The notes: generated by a model from the sequence alone, not told the origin. 64,000 bases of DNA from Candidimonas sp. SYP-B2681 (GCF_003971065.1 NZ_RYDV01000004.1:124001-188000); one strand, 5' to 3'. Positions 1 through 9,766 are shown, numbered from the stretch's first letter. Numbers and translations are program-made.

Positions 1-58
1 GGACCCATGGGCGCTCGTTCACCCGTGCCGCGCCAATCCGCCCCAGGCATCTGAAGTA

Positions 59-1558
59 TTACGCCACCTGAAATGCTTCCCCGCAAGGATCCAGCCTTAT
101 TCCAACCGGCAAATTCTTCCACGGCAGCTCCTTCAGGATCATCGGCATAGAGCCGGGTGCCGCGCCGACGATGATTTCTTCAGCGATCGGGGTGAAGTCG
201 GCACGAAAATGAACTGCGCTTTTGACGACGAGGATGGCTTGTTCGGTTGGCTCGACACCGACGAACCGGAACATGGACTGATCCGCCATCTGTACTTTTT
301 GCGACGCCAACACCACGCGAACACCTTCGATCAGCAGGCAGGCCGACAAACCCATATCGAGGTTGAAGCCATGATAATAAGGCCCGGTGGCCGGTGTTTT
401 TCCGTCTGACAGTCGTTCGATAAGGAAGTCGCCTTCGAAGGGTTGGTCGTCAGCAAGGCCGGCGTTGCCGCCAATCGCGATGCGAATGCGCTGGCCTTCT
501 CCGGCGGCGTGGATTTTCGCGGCCGCAGCCGGATCGATGATCAAGCCGATGGCGGCGCGTTCTGCCTTATTGCGCAATAAGGCGCGCAGCATGCCCGTGG
601 TGTCGGAATTACTGCCCGCGCCCGGATTGTCTTGGGCATCGGCAATGACGATGGGCTTGGAACTGCTCAGCGATTTTTCCATGGCGTACTTCACGGCTTC
701 ATCCGCGCTGTAGAGCTTGCCGGCGAACAATGCTTCCGCCGCGTTCACGGCCGCCTCCAGCTGATCGGCAGCCGCATCCGCGCTGAGCTGGTCGTCAGCA
801 TACGCCCAGATGACGGGAGAACATTCTTTGAAGTCGGCGGCCGGAAAGCCCGTCGTGAAAGACACGTGGGTGACGTCTTTTTCAAGCGCTTCCAGTTGCT
901 GATACAGTCCTTTGGACGGTTCGATGTCGGTGCACTGCCAGCAAATAGGAATCAGGAAAGGCAAACGGCGTATTGCCACCTTAGGCCGCAGGCCCGTCGC
1001 CAGGCGCCGCTGCAGTTGCTGGTATGCCCGCGCGCCGGTTTCCGCCATATCCACATGAGGGTAGGTGCGATAGGCCACCAGAATGTCGGCTTCGCGCAGC
1101 ATTTGCGAGGTCACGTTGGCATGCAGGTCAAGGCTGGCCACGATAGGCACATCGGGCCCGACCACAGCGCGCACCCGGCGCAGTAGTTCACCTTCGCCAT
1201 CGTCAAACGTTTGCGCCACCATGGCACCATGCAAGTCCAGATACACCGCATCAACGGGTAAGGCGGCGCTGATGCCATCGACGATCATCGCGACAATACG
1301 TTCGTAAGTGTCGGCAGCAACGTGGGCCGACGGGCTGGCTGCGCACCAGGTAGTGGGAATGACCGTGTCGCCTGAATCCTGTGCGCACTTCACAAAACCG
1401 GCAGCGGGAATATTCGCGCCAGCGATCGCGGGCCAAATATCGTCGCGCGACACCAGGCCGGGCCAGCCGCCTCCCGCCAGGAAGGCGTCCCAATCGGCAA
1501 GATCAGGCGCAAACGTGTTGGTTTCGTGTTGAAAACCGCCATAAACGATACGTAGCAT
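59..1558 (-). CDS. M81 family metallopeptidase, MlrC (microcystinase C)-like
   Basis: Predicted zinc peptidase of 499 residues, probably cytoplasmic because no signal peptide is visible. The N-terminus carries the family hallmark GGFQHETNTFAP (residues 7-18). Putative metal ligands are the two D-L-H motifs at residues 108-110 and 144-146 and His168 in TYPHVDM; the spacing between the second motif and that His matches what is known for MlrC. MlrC-type enzymes finish degradation of linearised microcystin and related peptides that carry D- or unusual residues. The gene is last in an apparent operon of a peptide ABC importer that starts with D-serine dehydratase, so I infer a role in cleaving imported small peptides. 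The substrate cannot be read from sequence. Confidence 0.88.
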   Translation of the reverse strand: MLRIVYGGFQHETNTFAPDLADWDAFLAGGGWPGLVSRDDIWPAIAGANIPAAGFVKCAQDSGDTVIPTTWCAASPSAHVAADTYERIVAMIVDGISAALPVDAVYLDLHGAMVAQTFDDGEGELLRRVRAVVGPDVPIVASLDLHANVTSQMLREADILVAYRTYPHVDMAETGARAYQQLQRRLATGLRPKVAIRRLPFLIPICWQCTDIEPSKGLYQQLEALEKDVTHVSFTTGFPAADFKECSPVIWAYADDQLSADAAADQLEAAVNAAEALFAGKLYSADEAVKYAMEKSLSSSKPIVIADAQDNPGAGSNSDTTGMLRALLRNKAERAAIGLIIDPAAAAKIHAAGEGQRIRIAIGGNAGLADDQPFEGDFLIERLSDGKTPATGPYYHGFNLDMGLSACLLIEGVRVVLASQKVQMADQSMFRFVGVEPTEQAILVVKSAVHFRADFTPIAEEIIVGAAPGSMPMILKELPWKNLPVGIRLDPCGEAFQVA

Positions 1559-1641
1559 AGGTATTTCTGCCTTTCATGAGTTGGTGTTGGCACCGCCTGC
1601 GGTGCTCGCTTCAAATAGTGGGTAGCTCCGGCCACACCTGC

Positions 1642-3327
1642 TTAGGCCGGCACCGGCCGAAAATTCTGGAAATCCCAACCGCGGCCGGGCGCGGCATTGA
1701 TCAGAGCCTTGGTGTAGTGTTGCTGGGGTTGGCTTAGCACTTGACGGGCGCTGCCCGATTCAACCACTTTGCCCTGCTGCATCACCACAATGGTGTCGCA
1801 AATTTGCGCGGCAACCCTAAGGTCGTGGGTAATGAATAACACCCCTACGCCGACGCGTTGGCGCACTTCCTCGAGCAGGTCCAGCACCTGGGCCTGTACG
1901 GAAACATCCAGCGCCGACACCGCTTCGTCGGCGACCAGCACATCGGGTTCCATGACCAGGGCGCGGGCGATGCAGATACGCTGGCGCTGGCCTCCGGAAA
2001 ATTGATGCGGGTAGCGTTCCAGCGTATCGGCCGGTAAACCCACCAGTTCCATCGCCCGCAACGCCTGCTTGATGGCGTCGCCGCGCGCCGTGCCGTAATT
2101 AAGCAAGCCTTCGATGATCGACTCGCCCACCCGGCGCCTGGGGTTCAAGCTGCGGTAGGGATCCTGGAAAATGATCTGAATGCGTTTGCGTATGGGCATC
2201 AACCGGCGGCGGCCCAGAACGGTGATGTCGTCATCGTGCAAACGGATTTCACCCGAACTGGGGTCGATCAAGCGAACCACGCAGCGCGCCACGGTGGATT
2301 TGCCCGAACCCGACTCGCCCACAATGCCTAGGATTTCGCCGCGACGCAGCGTCAGGGTGACGTCGCTCGCAGCCGCCACTTGTTCTGTCTTTTTGAATAG
2401 CCGTTTGGTCTTGTCGTAGAACTTGTTCAGGCCACGAACCTTAAGAATGATCTCGCCCACCGGTGCGGAACGCGTGTGCGGAGTCAGGCTAGGCACCGAT
2501 GAAACCAACATGCGGGTGTAGTCTTGAGCCGGGTCCGCCAGTATCTGATCGCGCGTTCCGGTTTCCACCACGCTACCTTGGTTCATCACCAGAATGCGGT
2601 CAGCGATTTCAGCTACCACGCCAAAGTCGTGGGTAATGAAGATAACCGCTGTGCCATGCTTGGTTTGCAGCTCGCGAATCAAGGACAAAATCTGCTTTTG
2701 TGTGGTGACGTCGAGCGCCGTGGTAGGCTCATCGGCAATCAGCAGCTTGGGCTTCAGAATCAGGGCCATCGCAATCACAATGCGCTGGCGCTGCCCGCCG
2801 GACAACTGATGTGGGTATGAATCGTAAATGCGTTCTATGTCGGGCAAATGCACCGACTGCAGCATTGCCAGCACCTGCTTGCGCCTTTCTGCCGCGCCGA
2901 TTCTGGTGTGCAGCTTTAGCACCTCTTCTACCTGGGTGCCCACCCGGTGCACCGGGTTAAGCGCGGTCATCGGTTCCTGGAACACCATGGCGATCTTCGA
3001 CGCGCGCAGTTCGCGCATGCGGCCGGCGCTGACCTTCAAGATATCTTCGCCGTCAATTTCAATTTGCCCCGCCGTAGCGGTTAGGGCGTCTTTCGGCAAC
3101 AGGCCCATCACGGCCAGGGACGTGACCGATTTACCCGAACCGGATTCGCCCACGATGCAAAGCGTCTCGCCGGCGAAGACCTCCAGGCTCATGCTTTTGA
3201 CGACCGGGCGGCCCGGGTCGGACTCGGGATTGCCCGAGCGATTACTGACGTTGACGGACAGCTTCCTTATGGTCAATACCGGAGCGTCACGGCGGGTGCT
3301 GGCGTGTTCTGGTGCGGACTGAGTCAT
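1642..3327 (-). CDS. Peptide-type ABC transporter, fused double ATPase subunit
   Basis: 561-residue ATPase in which the DppD- and DppF-like subunits are joined, as in GsiA. Two complete nucleotide-binding domains are visible, each with Walker A GESGSGKS, signature SGGQRQRI and Walker B ending in ADE; the first occupies roughly residues 15-260 and the second about 290-545. It powers import through the two permeases encoded just upstream. I chose the ATG at 3327, preceded by AGGAAG, rather than an upstream in-frame start at 3420 that would run into the permease gene. The 34-bp gap to the permease supports one transcript. Confidence 0.92.
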   Translation of the reverse strand: MTQSAPEHASTRRDAPVLTIRKLSVNVSNRSGNPESDPGRPVVKSMSLEVFAGETLCIVGESGSGKSVTSLAVMGLLPKDALTATAGQIEIDGEDILKVSAGRMRELRASKIAMVFQEPMTALNPVHRVGTQVEEVLKLHTRIGAAERRKQVLAMLQSVHLPDIERIYDSYPHQLSGGQRQRIVIAMALILKPKLLIADEPTTALDVTTQKQILSLIRELQTKHGTAVIFITHDFGVVAEIADRILVMNQGSVVETGTRDQILADPAQDYTRMLVSSVPSLTPHTRSAPVGEIILKVRGLNKFYDKTKRLFKKTEQVAAASDVTLTLRRGEILGIVGESGSGKSTVARCVVRLIDPSSGEIRLHDDDITVLGRRRLMPIRKRIQIIFQDPYRSLNPRRRVGESIIEGLLNYGTARGDAIKQALRAMELVGLPADTLERYPHQFSGGQRQRICIARALVMEPDVLVADEAVSALDVSVQAQVLDLLEEVRQRVGVGVLFITHDLRVAAQICDTIVVMQQGKVVESGSARQVLSQPQQHYTKALINAAPGRGWDFQNFRPVPA

Positions 3328-3361
3328 GGTTGCTTCCTGATATTCGTTCAAGGCAGCCGCC

Positions 3362-4264
3362 TTACAGACGACGCGACATGCGTGGATCCAGCGCATCGCG
3401 CATGGCGTCGCCCAGCACATTCACGCTGAGCACGGTCAGCGACAGCAAGATGCCGGGGTACAAGACCAGCCCAGGAAGAAGCTGAAAGTAGGCGCGCCCT
3501 TCAGCCATGATGTTGCCCCATGATGAGGTTTCTGGCGGCACGCCGGCACCTAAGAAACTAAGGATGGCTTCGGTAAGAATGGCCGAGGCAAACACATAAG
3601 TGCCCTGCACAACTAAAGGCGCCATGGTATTGGGCACCAGGTGACGCAGCATCAATTTAAAGGTAGGCGTGCCCAACGCCACGGCAGCTTCCACATAGGG
3701 TTCGGTGCGCACGCTTAGAATGACGCTGCGCACCAGGCGCACGACCCGCGGCACTTCCGGTACGGTGATGGCAATCATGACCGTCATCATGCTGGCACCC
3801 GACAGCGACACCAGCGCAATTGCAAGCAGAATGCCGGGAATCGCCATCAGGCCATCCATAACGCGCATGACGATGCCGTCGATCCAGCGAAAATAGCCGG
3901 CGACCACGCCAATCGCCAGGCCTATCACCATACTGAAGGTGGCAACACCCAGCCCCACGACGAGCGACACGCGTGCTCCGTAGAGAACACGAGAGAACAC
4001 ATCACGACCGTAGGCATCGGTGCCCAGCCAATGTTCGGCCGAGATCGGCTTTAGACGCACACTGGGGTCGATGGCCGTAGGGTCGACCGTGTGCAGCCAG
4101 GGCGCGAAGATGGCTATGAAGACCACCAGCCCCAGTACGCACAGCGATATCAGCACCGGCCCGCCTTTCAGCGTCTGGAGCAGGGCTGACTGAATCTTTG
4201 CGGGGGCAATACCTGCGTCGCCGGGCACCGAGGCGGCAGGCAATGTAGTAGTAGCGTTTGTCAT
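3362..4264 (-). CDS. Peptide-type ABC transporter permease (DppC/GsiD-like)
   Basis: 300-residue inner-membrane permease with about six hydrophobic segments. It has the DppC-type N-terminus (one TM helix and a periplasmic loop containing HWLGTDAYGRDVFSRVLYGA) and the EAA-type coupling loop near VEAAVALGTPTFKLMLRHLV, which contacts the ATPase. I start it at ATG 4264, seven bases after the stop of the partner permease; a longer reading to 4348 would overlap that gene by 77 bp and lacks family similarity. The substrate is probably a short peptide or peptide-like compound, judged from the solute-binding protein and the neighbouring peptidase. Confidence 0.92.
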   Translation of the reverse strand: MTNATTTLPAASVPGDAGIAPAKIQSALLQTLKGGPVLISLCVLGLVVFIAIFAPWLHTVDPTAIDPSVRLKPISAEHWLGTDAYGRDVFSRVLYGARVSLVVGLGVATFSMVIGLAIGVVAGYFRWIDGIVMRVMDGLMAIPGILLAIALVSLSGASMMTVMIAITVPEVPRVVRLVRSVILSVRTEPYVEAAVALGTPTFKLMLRHLVPNTMAPLVVQGTYVFASAILTEAILSFLGAGVPPETSSWGNIMAEGRAYFQLLPGLVLYPGILLSLTVLSVNVLGDAMRDALDPRMSRRL

Positions 4265-4271
4265 GTCGGCC

Positions 4272-5213
4272 TCAGTAACGGATACGGGGGTCGAACACGG
4301 TGTAGAGCGCGTCGACAACAAGATTGATAAGCACGTAGGCGAGGGCAAACAGCAATATCAGCGCCTGTATGACCGGATAATCCCGTGCCAGTACCGCTTC
4401 CACGACCAGTCGCCCGAGACCGGGAAGATTGAAGACCGATTCGGTCACCACAACGCCACTGATCAGCATGGCCACGCCCACGCCGATAATCGTCACGATG
4501 GGCACCGCGGCATTGCGCAAGGCATGCCCGGTCAGTACGCTGCGTTCGCGCAGCCCTTTGGCACGCGCCGTACGAATGAAGTCTTCACCCATGACTTCGA
4601 TGATGCTGGTGCGGGTGATGCGTGCGATCAACGCTACGTACACGGTGCTGAGTGCGACGGTGGGCAGCACAAGGGTCTGAACAAATGGCCACAGGCCCGC
4701 TGAAAAAGGTTTGTAGCCCTGTACGGGAAACCAGCCTAGCTTCAGGGAAAAAACAAGAATCATGACGTATGCCGTCACGAAGACCGGCACCGAAAAGCCC
4801 AGCACCGACGTCGCCATGACCACGCGATCCAGGAGCTTGCCCTGGCGCCAGGCGGCAAGGATGCCCAGCGGAATGGCGACGATGACGGACAAGGTGATGG
4901 TGCTCAGGCACAGGGCCAACGACGGCCCCATGCGCTGACCTATCATTTCAGCGACGGGCACACCGGACAGCAGTGATGTGCCCAGATCGCCTTGCAGCAA
5001 GCGCCATATCCACATAAAGAACTGGATATAGATTGGTTCGTCTAACCCCATCATCTGTCGTATTTCGGCAAGCTGCTGCGGTGTCGCGGAATCACCCGCG
5101 ATGATGGCAGCCGGGTCTCCCGGAGTGAGCCTGAGGATGGCGAATACGACCGCCGCCACCATGGCCATAACGGGAATCGATGCTGCGGTACGCCGTAAGA
5201 TAAAGTTAAACAT
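4272..5213 (-). CDS. Peptide-type ABC transporter permease (DppB/GsiC-like)
   Basis: 313-residue inner-membrane permease of the DppB class. Diagnostic features are the N-terminal helix beginning MFNFILRR, the periplasmic segment with RLTPGDPA and MGLDEPIYIQ, and the coupling loop TARAKGLRERSVLTGHALRN. It ends with the typical VDALYTVFDPRIRY tail. It forms the heterodimeric channel with the DppC-like subunit. The start lies 7 bases after the stop of the solute-binding protein, consistent with tight operon packing and probable translational coupling. Confidence 0.93.
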   Translation of the reverse strand: MFNFILRRTAASIPVMAMVAAVVFAILRLTPGDPAAIIAGDSATPQQLAEIRQMMGLDEPIYIQFFMWIWRLLQGDLGTSLLSGVPVAEMIGQRMGPSLALCLSTITLSVIVAIPLGILAAWRQGKLLDRVVMATSVLGFSVPVFVTAYVMILVFSLKLGWFPVQGYKPFSAGLWPFVQTLVLPTVALSTVYVALIARITRTSIIEVMGEDFIRTARAKGLRERSVLTGHALRNAAVPIVTIIGVGVAMLISGVVVTESVFNLPGLGRLVVEAVLARDYPVIQALILLFALAYVLINLVVDALYTVFDPRIRY

Positions 5214-5220
5214 AGTCAGC

Positions 5221-6810
5221 TCAGCTTGCAGATTTCTTGATGTTCCAGAAGATCGGTGCGGGCGAATCCAGCATGCCGGTCAGGTTCTTGCGGAAAGCGC
5301 CCGGTACGAAATACTGGCCCATGGGCAAGATCACGCCTTCGTCGATCACCAATTGCTGAATTTCGCCGGCCAGTTGCTTGCGCTTGGCTTCGTCGGTGGT
5401 GCCTGAAAACTCGACACGCAGCTCTTCGATCTTGGGCACATTGGGCCAACCAAACCAGGCCTGGGTACCGTTGGCGGCGACACCAAAGGCGCGCAGGGGG
5501 TCAAGCGCTTCGGCCATCACGTTATTGGTGGCGAAAATATTCCAGCCGCCTGCCTTGGGTTCGGCCTGAACCGCGCGGCGCGTGACGACGGTTTGCCAGT
5601 CCATGGCTTGCATGTCGACTTTGAAACCCGCCGCGCGCAAGGCCTGGGCAATCACCACCGGCTGGGCGTTTACGGAAGGGGTGTCCGTCGGTTGCAGGAT
5701 AACGACCGGGGTATTGTCGTAGCCGGCCTCTTTCAGCAATGCCTTGGCTTTTTCGATATTGCCTTTGACGGTGACGTCGGCGCCGGCCTGACTGTCATAG
5801 GGCAGGCCACAACCAAACAAGGCGGCGCACGTCTTGAAATACTTGGGGTTGCCGATCAATGCTTGCAGAACCCGTGTTTGATCCACGGCGTACATGGCTG
5901 CCTGACGAATCTTTTTGTTATCGAAGGGCGCGTGCAAGTGGTTCATACGCATCACGGTTTGGTACCCCTGCGGATCCAGAACTTTGATGTTGATGTCGGC
6001 ATTGCTTTCAACAATAGCGGCGAGGTCGAAAGGCAACTGTTCCAGGTAGTCGATTTCGCCGCTCATCAAGGCGTTGACCGAGGTCATGGCGTCGGGCGTG
6101 GCGATCCACTTCACGCGATCGACATACACGTTCTTGCCACCCGCGGTGCCGCTAGCCGCTTCTTTGCGCGGCTGATAATCGGTGTTCTTTTCATAGACCG
6201 CCTGCAGGCCCGGCCGGAATTCGGCGGTGACCATTTTGAACGGGCCCGACCCGACATATTCTTTAATGGGCTGGTTGGCCGGTGTTTCGGCAATGCGCTT
6301 AGGCATCATGAAAGGAGCGATACCACTGGGCTTGGCCAGCGCCCTTACGGCCAAATCCGTCGAGGTTTTAAAGGTCATGACAAAGCTTTTGGCATCGATG
6401 ACTTTCATGTCGGTCATCTGCGAGCTCATCATCTGGCCCATCTTGTCTTGTGATGCCCAACGCGTGATGGATGCGACGCAATCGTCGGCGGTCACCGCCG
6501 TGCCGTCATGCCATTTCAAGCCATCACGCAAAGTGAAGGTATACGACTTGCCGTCGGCCGATGCTTCCCATTTCTCGACCATTTGTGGCTGGATCTTGTT
6601 GTCGGCGTCGGTCGCCAACAAGGTGTCATAAATCATGTAGCCATGGTTACGCGTGATATGCGCAGTCGTCATGACGGGGTCAAGCACGCGCAGGCTGGAG
6701 TGCATGACCGCGGTAATCGTTTGCGCCTGGAGCGAGGGCGCGATGGCAGCGCTGGCAAGCGCTGCGGCCAGTAAAAGTTTTCGAGGTGAGAATAATTGTT
6801 GTTTCGACAT
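5221..6810 (-). CDS. Peptide-type ABC transporter solute-binding protein (family 5)
   Basis: 529-residue periplasmic binding protein of the DppA/OppA family. The N-terminus has Lys/Arg residues, a hydrophobic core (LLLAAALASAAIAPS) and a likely signal peptidase site after LQAQ. Family landmarks include WEASADGKSYTFTLRDGLKW and the YVGSGPFK strand. I use ATG 6810 (preceded by AAGGT) instead of an in-frame upstream ATG at 6846 whose extra residues would block the signal peptide. The gene precedes both permeases and the ATPase, so it supplies the ligand specificity of this importer. Ligand unknown. Confidence 0.93.
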   Translation of the reverse strand: MSKQQLFSPRKLLLAAALASAAIAPSLQAQTITAVMHSSLRVLDPVMTTAHITRNHGYMIYDTLLATDADNKIQPQMVEKWEASADGKSYTFTLRDGLKWHDGTAVTADDCVASITRWASQDKMGQMMSSQMTDMKVIDAKSFVMTFKTSTDLAVRALAKPSGIAPFMMPKRIAETPANQPIKEYVGSGPFKMVTAEFRPGLQAVYEKNTDYQPRKEAASGTAGGKNVYVDRVKWIATPDAMTSVNALMSGEIDYLEQLPFDLAAIVESNADINIKVLDPQGYQTVMRMNHLHAPFDNKKIRQAAMYAVDQTRVLQALIGNPKYFKTCAALFGCGLPYDSQAGADVTVKGNIEKAKALLKEAGYDNTPVVILQPTDTPSVNAQPVVIAQALRAAGFKVDMQAMDWQTVVTRRAVQAEPKAGGWNIFATNNVMAEALDPLRAFGVAANGTQAWFGWPNVPKIEELRVEFSGTTDEAKRKQLAGEIQQLVIDEGVILPMGQYFVPGAFRKNLTGMLDSPAPIFWNIKKSAS

Positions 6811-6877
6811 GGTTTTACCTTGCTGTGGTGGATAGAAAGTAGCCAAACGAGAGGCCGGTATGACGCTTCAAAAACGA

Positions 6878-8218
6878 CTAACGGTGATTACTATTCTTCT
6901 GGTGGCCGAACTTTTCACGGATCACGCTTTTGCCGCGATCGAGAAAGCCGGCATATTCGTCGTCGGGCACGAACAGGCCACCGGTGGTCCAGACAATGTG
7001 ATTGGCGTGCTTCATATGGGGCAGCAGGCTTTGCTGGCTTAGGTATGACTGACCTGCCTCGGTCTCGAGCAACATGCGTGGTCCGCTGAACGCCGCGGCC
7101 GCAGACGGTTCGATGCGGATGTTTTCCTGTTCATGCAGCCACGCGAGATCGGCAAACATGGTGTCGTCGGACGTCGTCGCAATGCCCGACAGCAAGGGGC
7201 GCATTTCGCTGATGGCCAGCGCTGAGGCCGCCGGGACGGCCAAACCGTCGGCCTGGGTGACGTTATCCAGCCCCACGTCGTACACCGTAATGCCGGGGCA
7301 GTCGGGATTTTGCATTTGGGCCAGAAAGCAGGGCGACGTGGTGGGCTCGACAAAAAAGCAATGCACGGCCTTGCCGAAGAGATGCTTAAGGCCAAAGGTA
7401 ACGCCGGCAGGCGCGCCCCCCACGCCGCAAGGCAGGTAAACGAACAATGGATGGTCGGCGTTGACCATAATGTTTCGGGATTCCAGCTGCGCCTGCAGCC
7501 GGAAAGCCGCCACCGCATAGCCCAGGAAGAGCGAATGCGATTGCTCGTCGTCGACAAAATAGCTGTGCGGGTCGGTGCTGGCCCGCAGCCGCCCGGCCTC
7601 GACGGCCTGGGCATAGTCGCCGGAATATTCCACCACGGTGACACCGTGACGGCGCAGACGGTCTTTCTTCCACTGTTTGGCTTCGGCCGACATATGGACC
7701 GTCGCGCGAAAGCCCAAGGCGGCCGACATAATGCCTATGCTCAGGCCCAGATTACCGGTCGACCCTACCGAGATTTCATACTGACTGAATAGCGCACGGG
7801 CGGCTGGCGAGGCCAGTTGCAGATAGTGATCTGTGCCACCCAGCAAGCCATGTTGGCGCGCCAGCAATTCGGTGAATTCGAGGACCTCGTGGATGCCGCC
7901 CCTGGCCTTGATCGACCCAGCGATCGGCAGTGCATGGTCGGCCTTGATCCAGAATTTGCCGTAATGGTTGTCCAGGCCTTGGATGCCCACGATCGAAGGC
8001 AATTCCAGCAACGCTGATTCAATGATGCCGCCGCTATCGGCCAGTTCGGGAAATAGTTTTACCAGCAGCGGAGCAAATTTGGCGAAACGGGCTTCGGCGT
8101 CTTTTACATTGTTTATAGTAATGGCATTGGCCGTGCTGGCATGCGGCAACACGTTCATGTCGGGATTCAACCACAGCTGTGGCACATTACTGATTCGTCG
8201 TGATGGATCGTTGAACAT
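6878..8218 (-). CDS. dsdA: D-serine ammonia-lyase (D-serine dehydratase)
   Basis: PLP enzyme of 446 residues, close to the 442 of E. coli DsdA, converting D-serine to pyruvate and ammonia. The Schiff-base lysine is Lys104 in GSIKARGG, and the phosphate-binding loop is GSTGNLGLS at about residues 152-160. It is the first gene of the minus-strand cluster; the 67-bp gap to the solute-binding protein lacks an obvious terminator, so the importer and peptidase genes may be co-transcribed. A LysR gene reads away on the other strand, as DsdC does next to dsdA in enterics. It may detoxify or use D-serine released from imported peptides; that link is inference. Confidence 0.93.
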   Translation of the reverse strand: MFNDPSRRISNVPQLWLNPDMNVLPHASTANAITINNVKDAEARFAKFAPLLVKLFPELADSGGIIESALLELPSIVGIQGLDNHYGKFWIKADHALPIAGSIKARGGIHEVLEFTELLARQHGLLGGTDHYLQLASPAARALFSQYEISVGSTGNLGLSIGIMSAALGFRATVHMSAEAKQWKKDRLRRHGVTVVEYSGDYAQAVEAGRLRASTDPHSYFVDDEQSHSLFLGYAVAAFRLQAQLESRNIMVNADHPLFVYLPCGVGGAPAGVTFGLKHLFGKAVHCFFVEPTTSPCFLAQMQNPDCPGITVYDVGLDNVTQADGLAVPAASALAISEMRPLLSGIATTSDDTMFADLAWLHEQENIRIEPSAAAAFSGPRMLLETEAGQSYLSQQSLLPHMKHANHIVWTTGGLFVPDDEYAGFLDRGKSVIREKFGHQKNSNHR

Positions 8219-8331
8219 CAGTGTTTTCCCTAGTATTTACGCCGTATCCATCGTTGCGACATGGACAGGTTTCCGGGTCTTATTCTGGTGGCGCAGCACT
8301 GATACCGCAAGCCATTTATATTAACTTTCTT

Positions 8332-8346
8332 ATTAGTCTTACTAAT
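8332..8346. promoter_or_regulatory. Palindrome overlapping the lysR start codon
   Basis: ATTAGT-ctt-ACTAAT, a perfect 6-bp inverted repeat in the dsdA-lysR divergent region, touching the ATG of the LysR gene at 8345. The position would suit autorepression by the LysR protein, but it is not a clear T-N11-A LysR box, so the assignment is tentative. Confidence 0.3.
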
Positions 8347-9307
8347 GAAATATACGCTTTCGCCTTCTTTGCTGACGTGGTTGCGCTGCTTCGATGCGGC
8401 CGCACGCAACAACAGTTTCACCAAGGCCGCTGCTGAATTGCATGTGACGCAAGGCTCCGTCAGCCAACAAGTCAAACACCTTGAAGACCACCTTGGAGTC
8501 GCCCTATTCCACCGCACACGGCGCAGTCTGGTGCTTTCCCAAGATGGGTTCCGACTGGCCATGGCGGTCAACCAGTCGTTCCAACTACTCGACGATGCCC
8601 TGGGACAAATACGCCGCAGCGGACGAAATCACGCCCTTAGCCTGAGCTGCTCGCCGTCGTTCGCCATGGTGTGGCTTACGCCGCGCCTGGGACAGCTGTT
8701 TCGGGAAAACCCCGACCTATCGATCCGCGTCCACGGCGAATTCCAGACCCTCGATCGCTTCCGCATGGAAGAAGAGCACATTCAGGCCGGCATACGCTTC
8801 GATCCCGGCAATTATTCCGACTTATACGCAGAGCAGTTTTTGGATGAGTGGCTGATTCCGGTTGCCAGCCCGGCTTTCCTTGCTGCCCATCCCGACATCA
8901 AACAGCCTGCTGACTTGCCAAGCGCGTTCATGCTGCACGATGCCGTCCCCTGGGATAATGCCCCGGAAGATACAGAATGGAATACTTGGCTGGAAGGGGT
9001 AGGCTCGCCCATACCCACCACGCACGACGGCCAGCACTTTAATTTGTCCCAATTGGCAGTCACCGCGGCCTTGACCGGGCAAGGCGTCGCCATGGGCAGA
9101 ATGGCCTTGGTGCTGGATGATCTGGTGAAGGGCCGCTTGGTGGCGCCATTTGCCATACCGGTTCGATCAAAGGCGTCGTATTACTTTATTTCGACCCGGC
9201 AGCGCAGCGAAAACGTCGGCGCCATCGAGACCTGGCTGCAACGCGAAAGCAAGCGGTTCCAACGCGCTCGCGATGCCTGGTTCAAGACGCTTCCGTGCAA
9301 ACCCTAG
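8345..9307 (+). CDS. LysR-family transcriptional regulator (GcvA/DsdC-like)
   Basis: 320-residue LysR regulator. The N-terminal winged helix-turn-helix is clear: SFTKAAAELHVTQGSVSQQV (about residues 24-43) followed by a linker helix and a periplasmic-binding-like effector domain with SCSPSFAMVWLTPRLGQL near residues 98-115. It is transcribed divergently from dsdA across a 126-bp gap, the usual arrangement for a LysR protein and its target operon. I infer that it controls the dsdA-importer-peptidase operon, possibly with D-serine as effector, but the sequence does not prove the ligand. Confidence 0.9.
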   Translation: MKYTLSPSLLTWLRCFDAAARNNSFTKAAAELHVTQGSVSQQVKHLEDHLGVALFHRTRRSLVLSQDGFRLAMAVNQSFQLLDDALGQIRRSGRNHALSLSCSPSFAMVWLTPRLGQLFRENPDLSIRVHGEFQTLDRFRMEEEHIQAGIRFDPGNYSDLYAEQFLDEWLIPVASPAFLAAHPDIKQPADLPSAFMLHDAVPWDNAPEDTEWNTWLEGVGSPIPTTHDGQHFNLSQLAVTAALTGQGVAMGRMALVLDDLVKGRLVAPFAIPVRSKASYYFISTRQRSENVGAIETWLQRESKRFQRARDAWFKTLPCKP

Positions 9308-9362
9308 CTTGCGACAATATTTCATGTGTGTAAAATTACTTTCACATATAGGAATACAAAGC

Positions 9363-9743
9363 ATGACTACACCCTCTTGGATCGTTCGCGAATGCGACGT
9401 AGCTGGCTACTCTCCTGCCAATCACAGCGGCACCGTCAATCGCCGCCTTATCAGCCGCGAAACCGTCGGCGCCCAGCATGTCGAAGTTTTAGTCGGCACG
9501 ATCGAAAAAAACCAGGGCGCGCTGCCCCATATGCATCCTGGCATCGAACAGGTCTGTTACCTGTTGTCGGGTTCAGCCATCGTGGAAGTGGAAGGCGAAA
9601 AAGGCGAACTGCAGCCGGGCGACTGCTGCTATTTCCCACCGGATAAAAAGCATGTGTTTACGGTAACCAGTGAAGAACCGGCCCGTCTGCTGGTTATTTA
9701 CTCGCCCCCTTATGAAGAAAATCCGACGCGGGTCGTTCGCTGA
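9363..9743 (+). CDS. Cupin domain protein
   Basis: Small single-domain cupin of 126 residues. The first metal motif is visible as PHMHPGIEQVCYLLSG and the second region as LQPGDCCYFPPDKKHVF, giving the His/Glu/His set of a metal-binding beta-barrel. ATG 9363 has AGGAA eight bases upstream; an earlier in-frame start would add unrelated residues. Function cannot be fixed: cupins include dioxygenases, isomerases and ligand sensors. It sits between the LysR gene and a Bug receptor and may belong to the catabolic cluster to its right. Confidence 0.8.
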   Translation: MTTPSWIVRECDVAGYSPANHSGTVNRRLISRETVGAQHVEVLVGTIEKNQGALPHMHPGIEQVCYLLSGSAIVEVEGEKGELQPGDCCYFPPDKKHVFTVTSEEPARLLVIYSPPYEENPTRVVR

Positions 9744-9766
9744 ACTGAGCTTTGGCCAGTGGCAAT

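Noticed and set aside
5593-6453. A 286-codon plus-strand frame over the peptide-binding protein gene
   Set aside because: Antisense to a clear family 5 solute-binding protein; no ribosome site or known motif.
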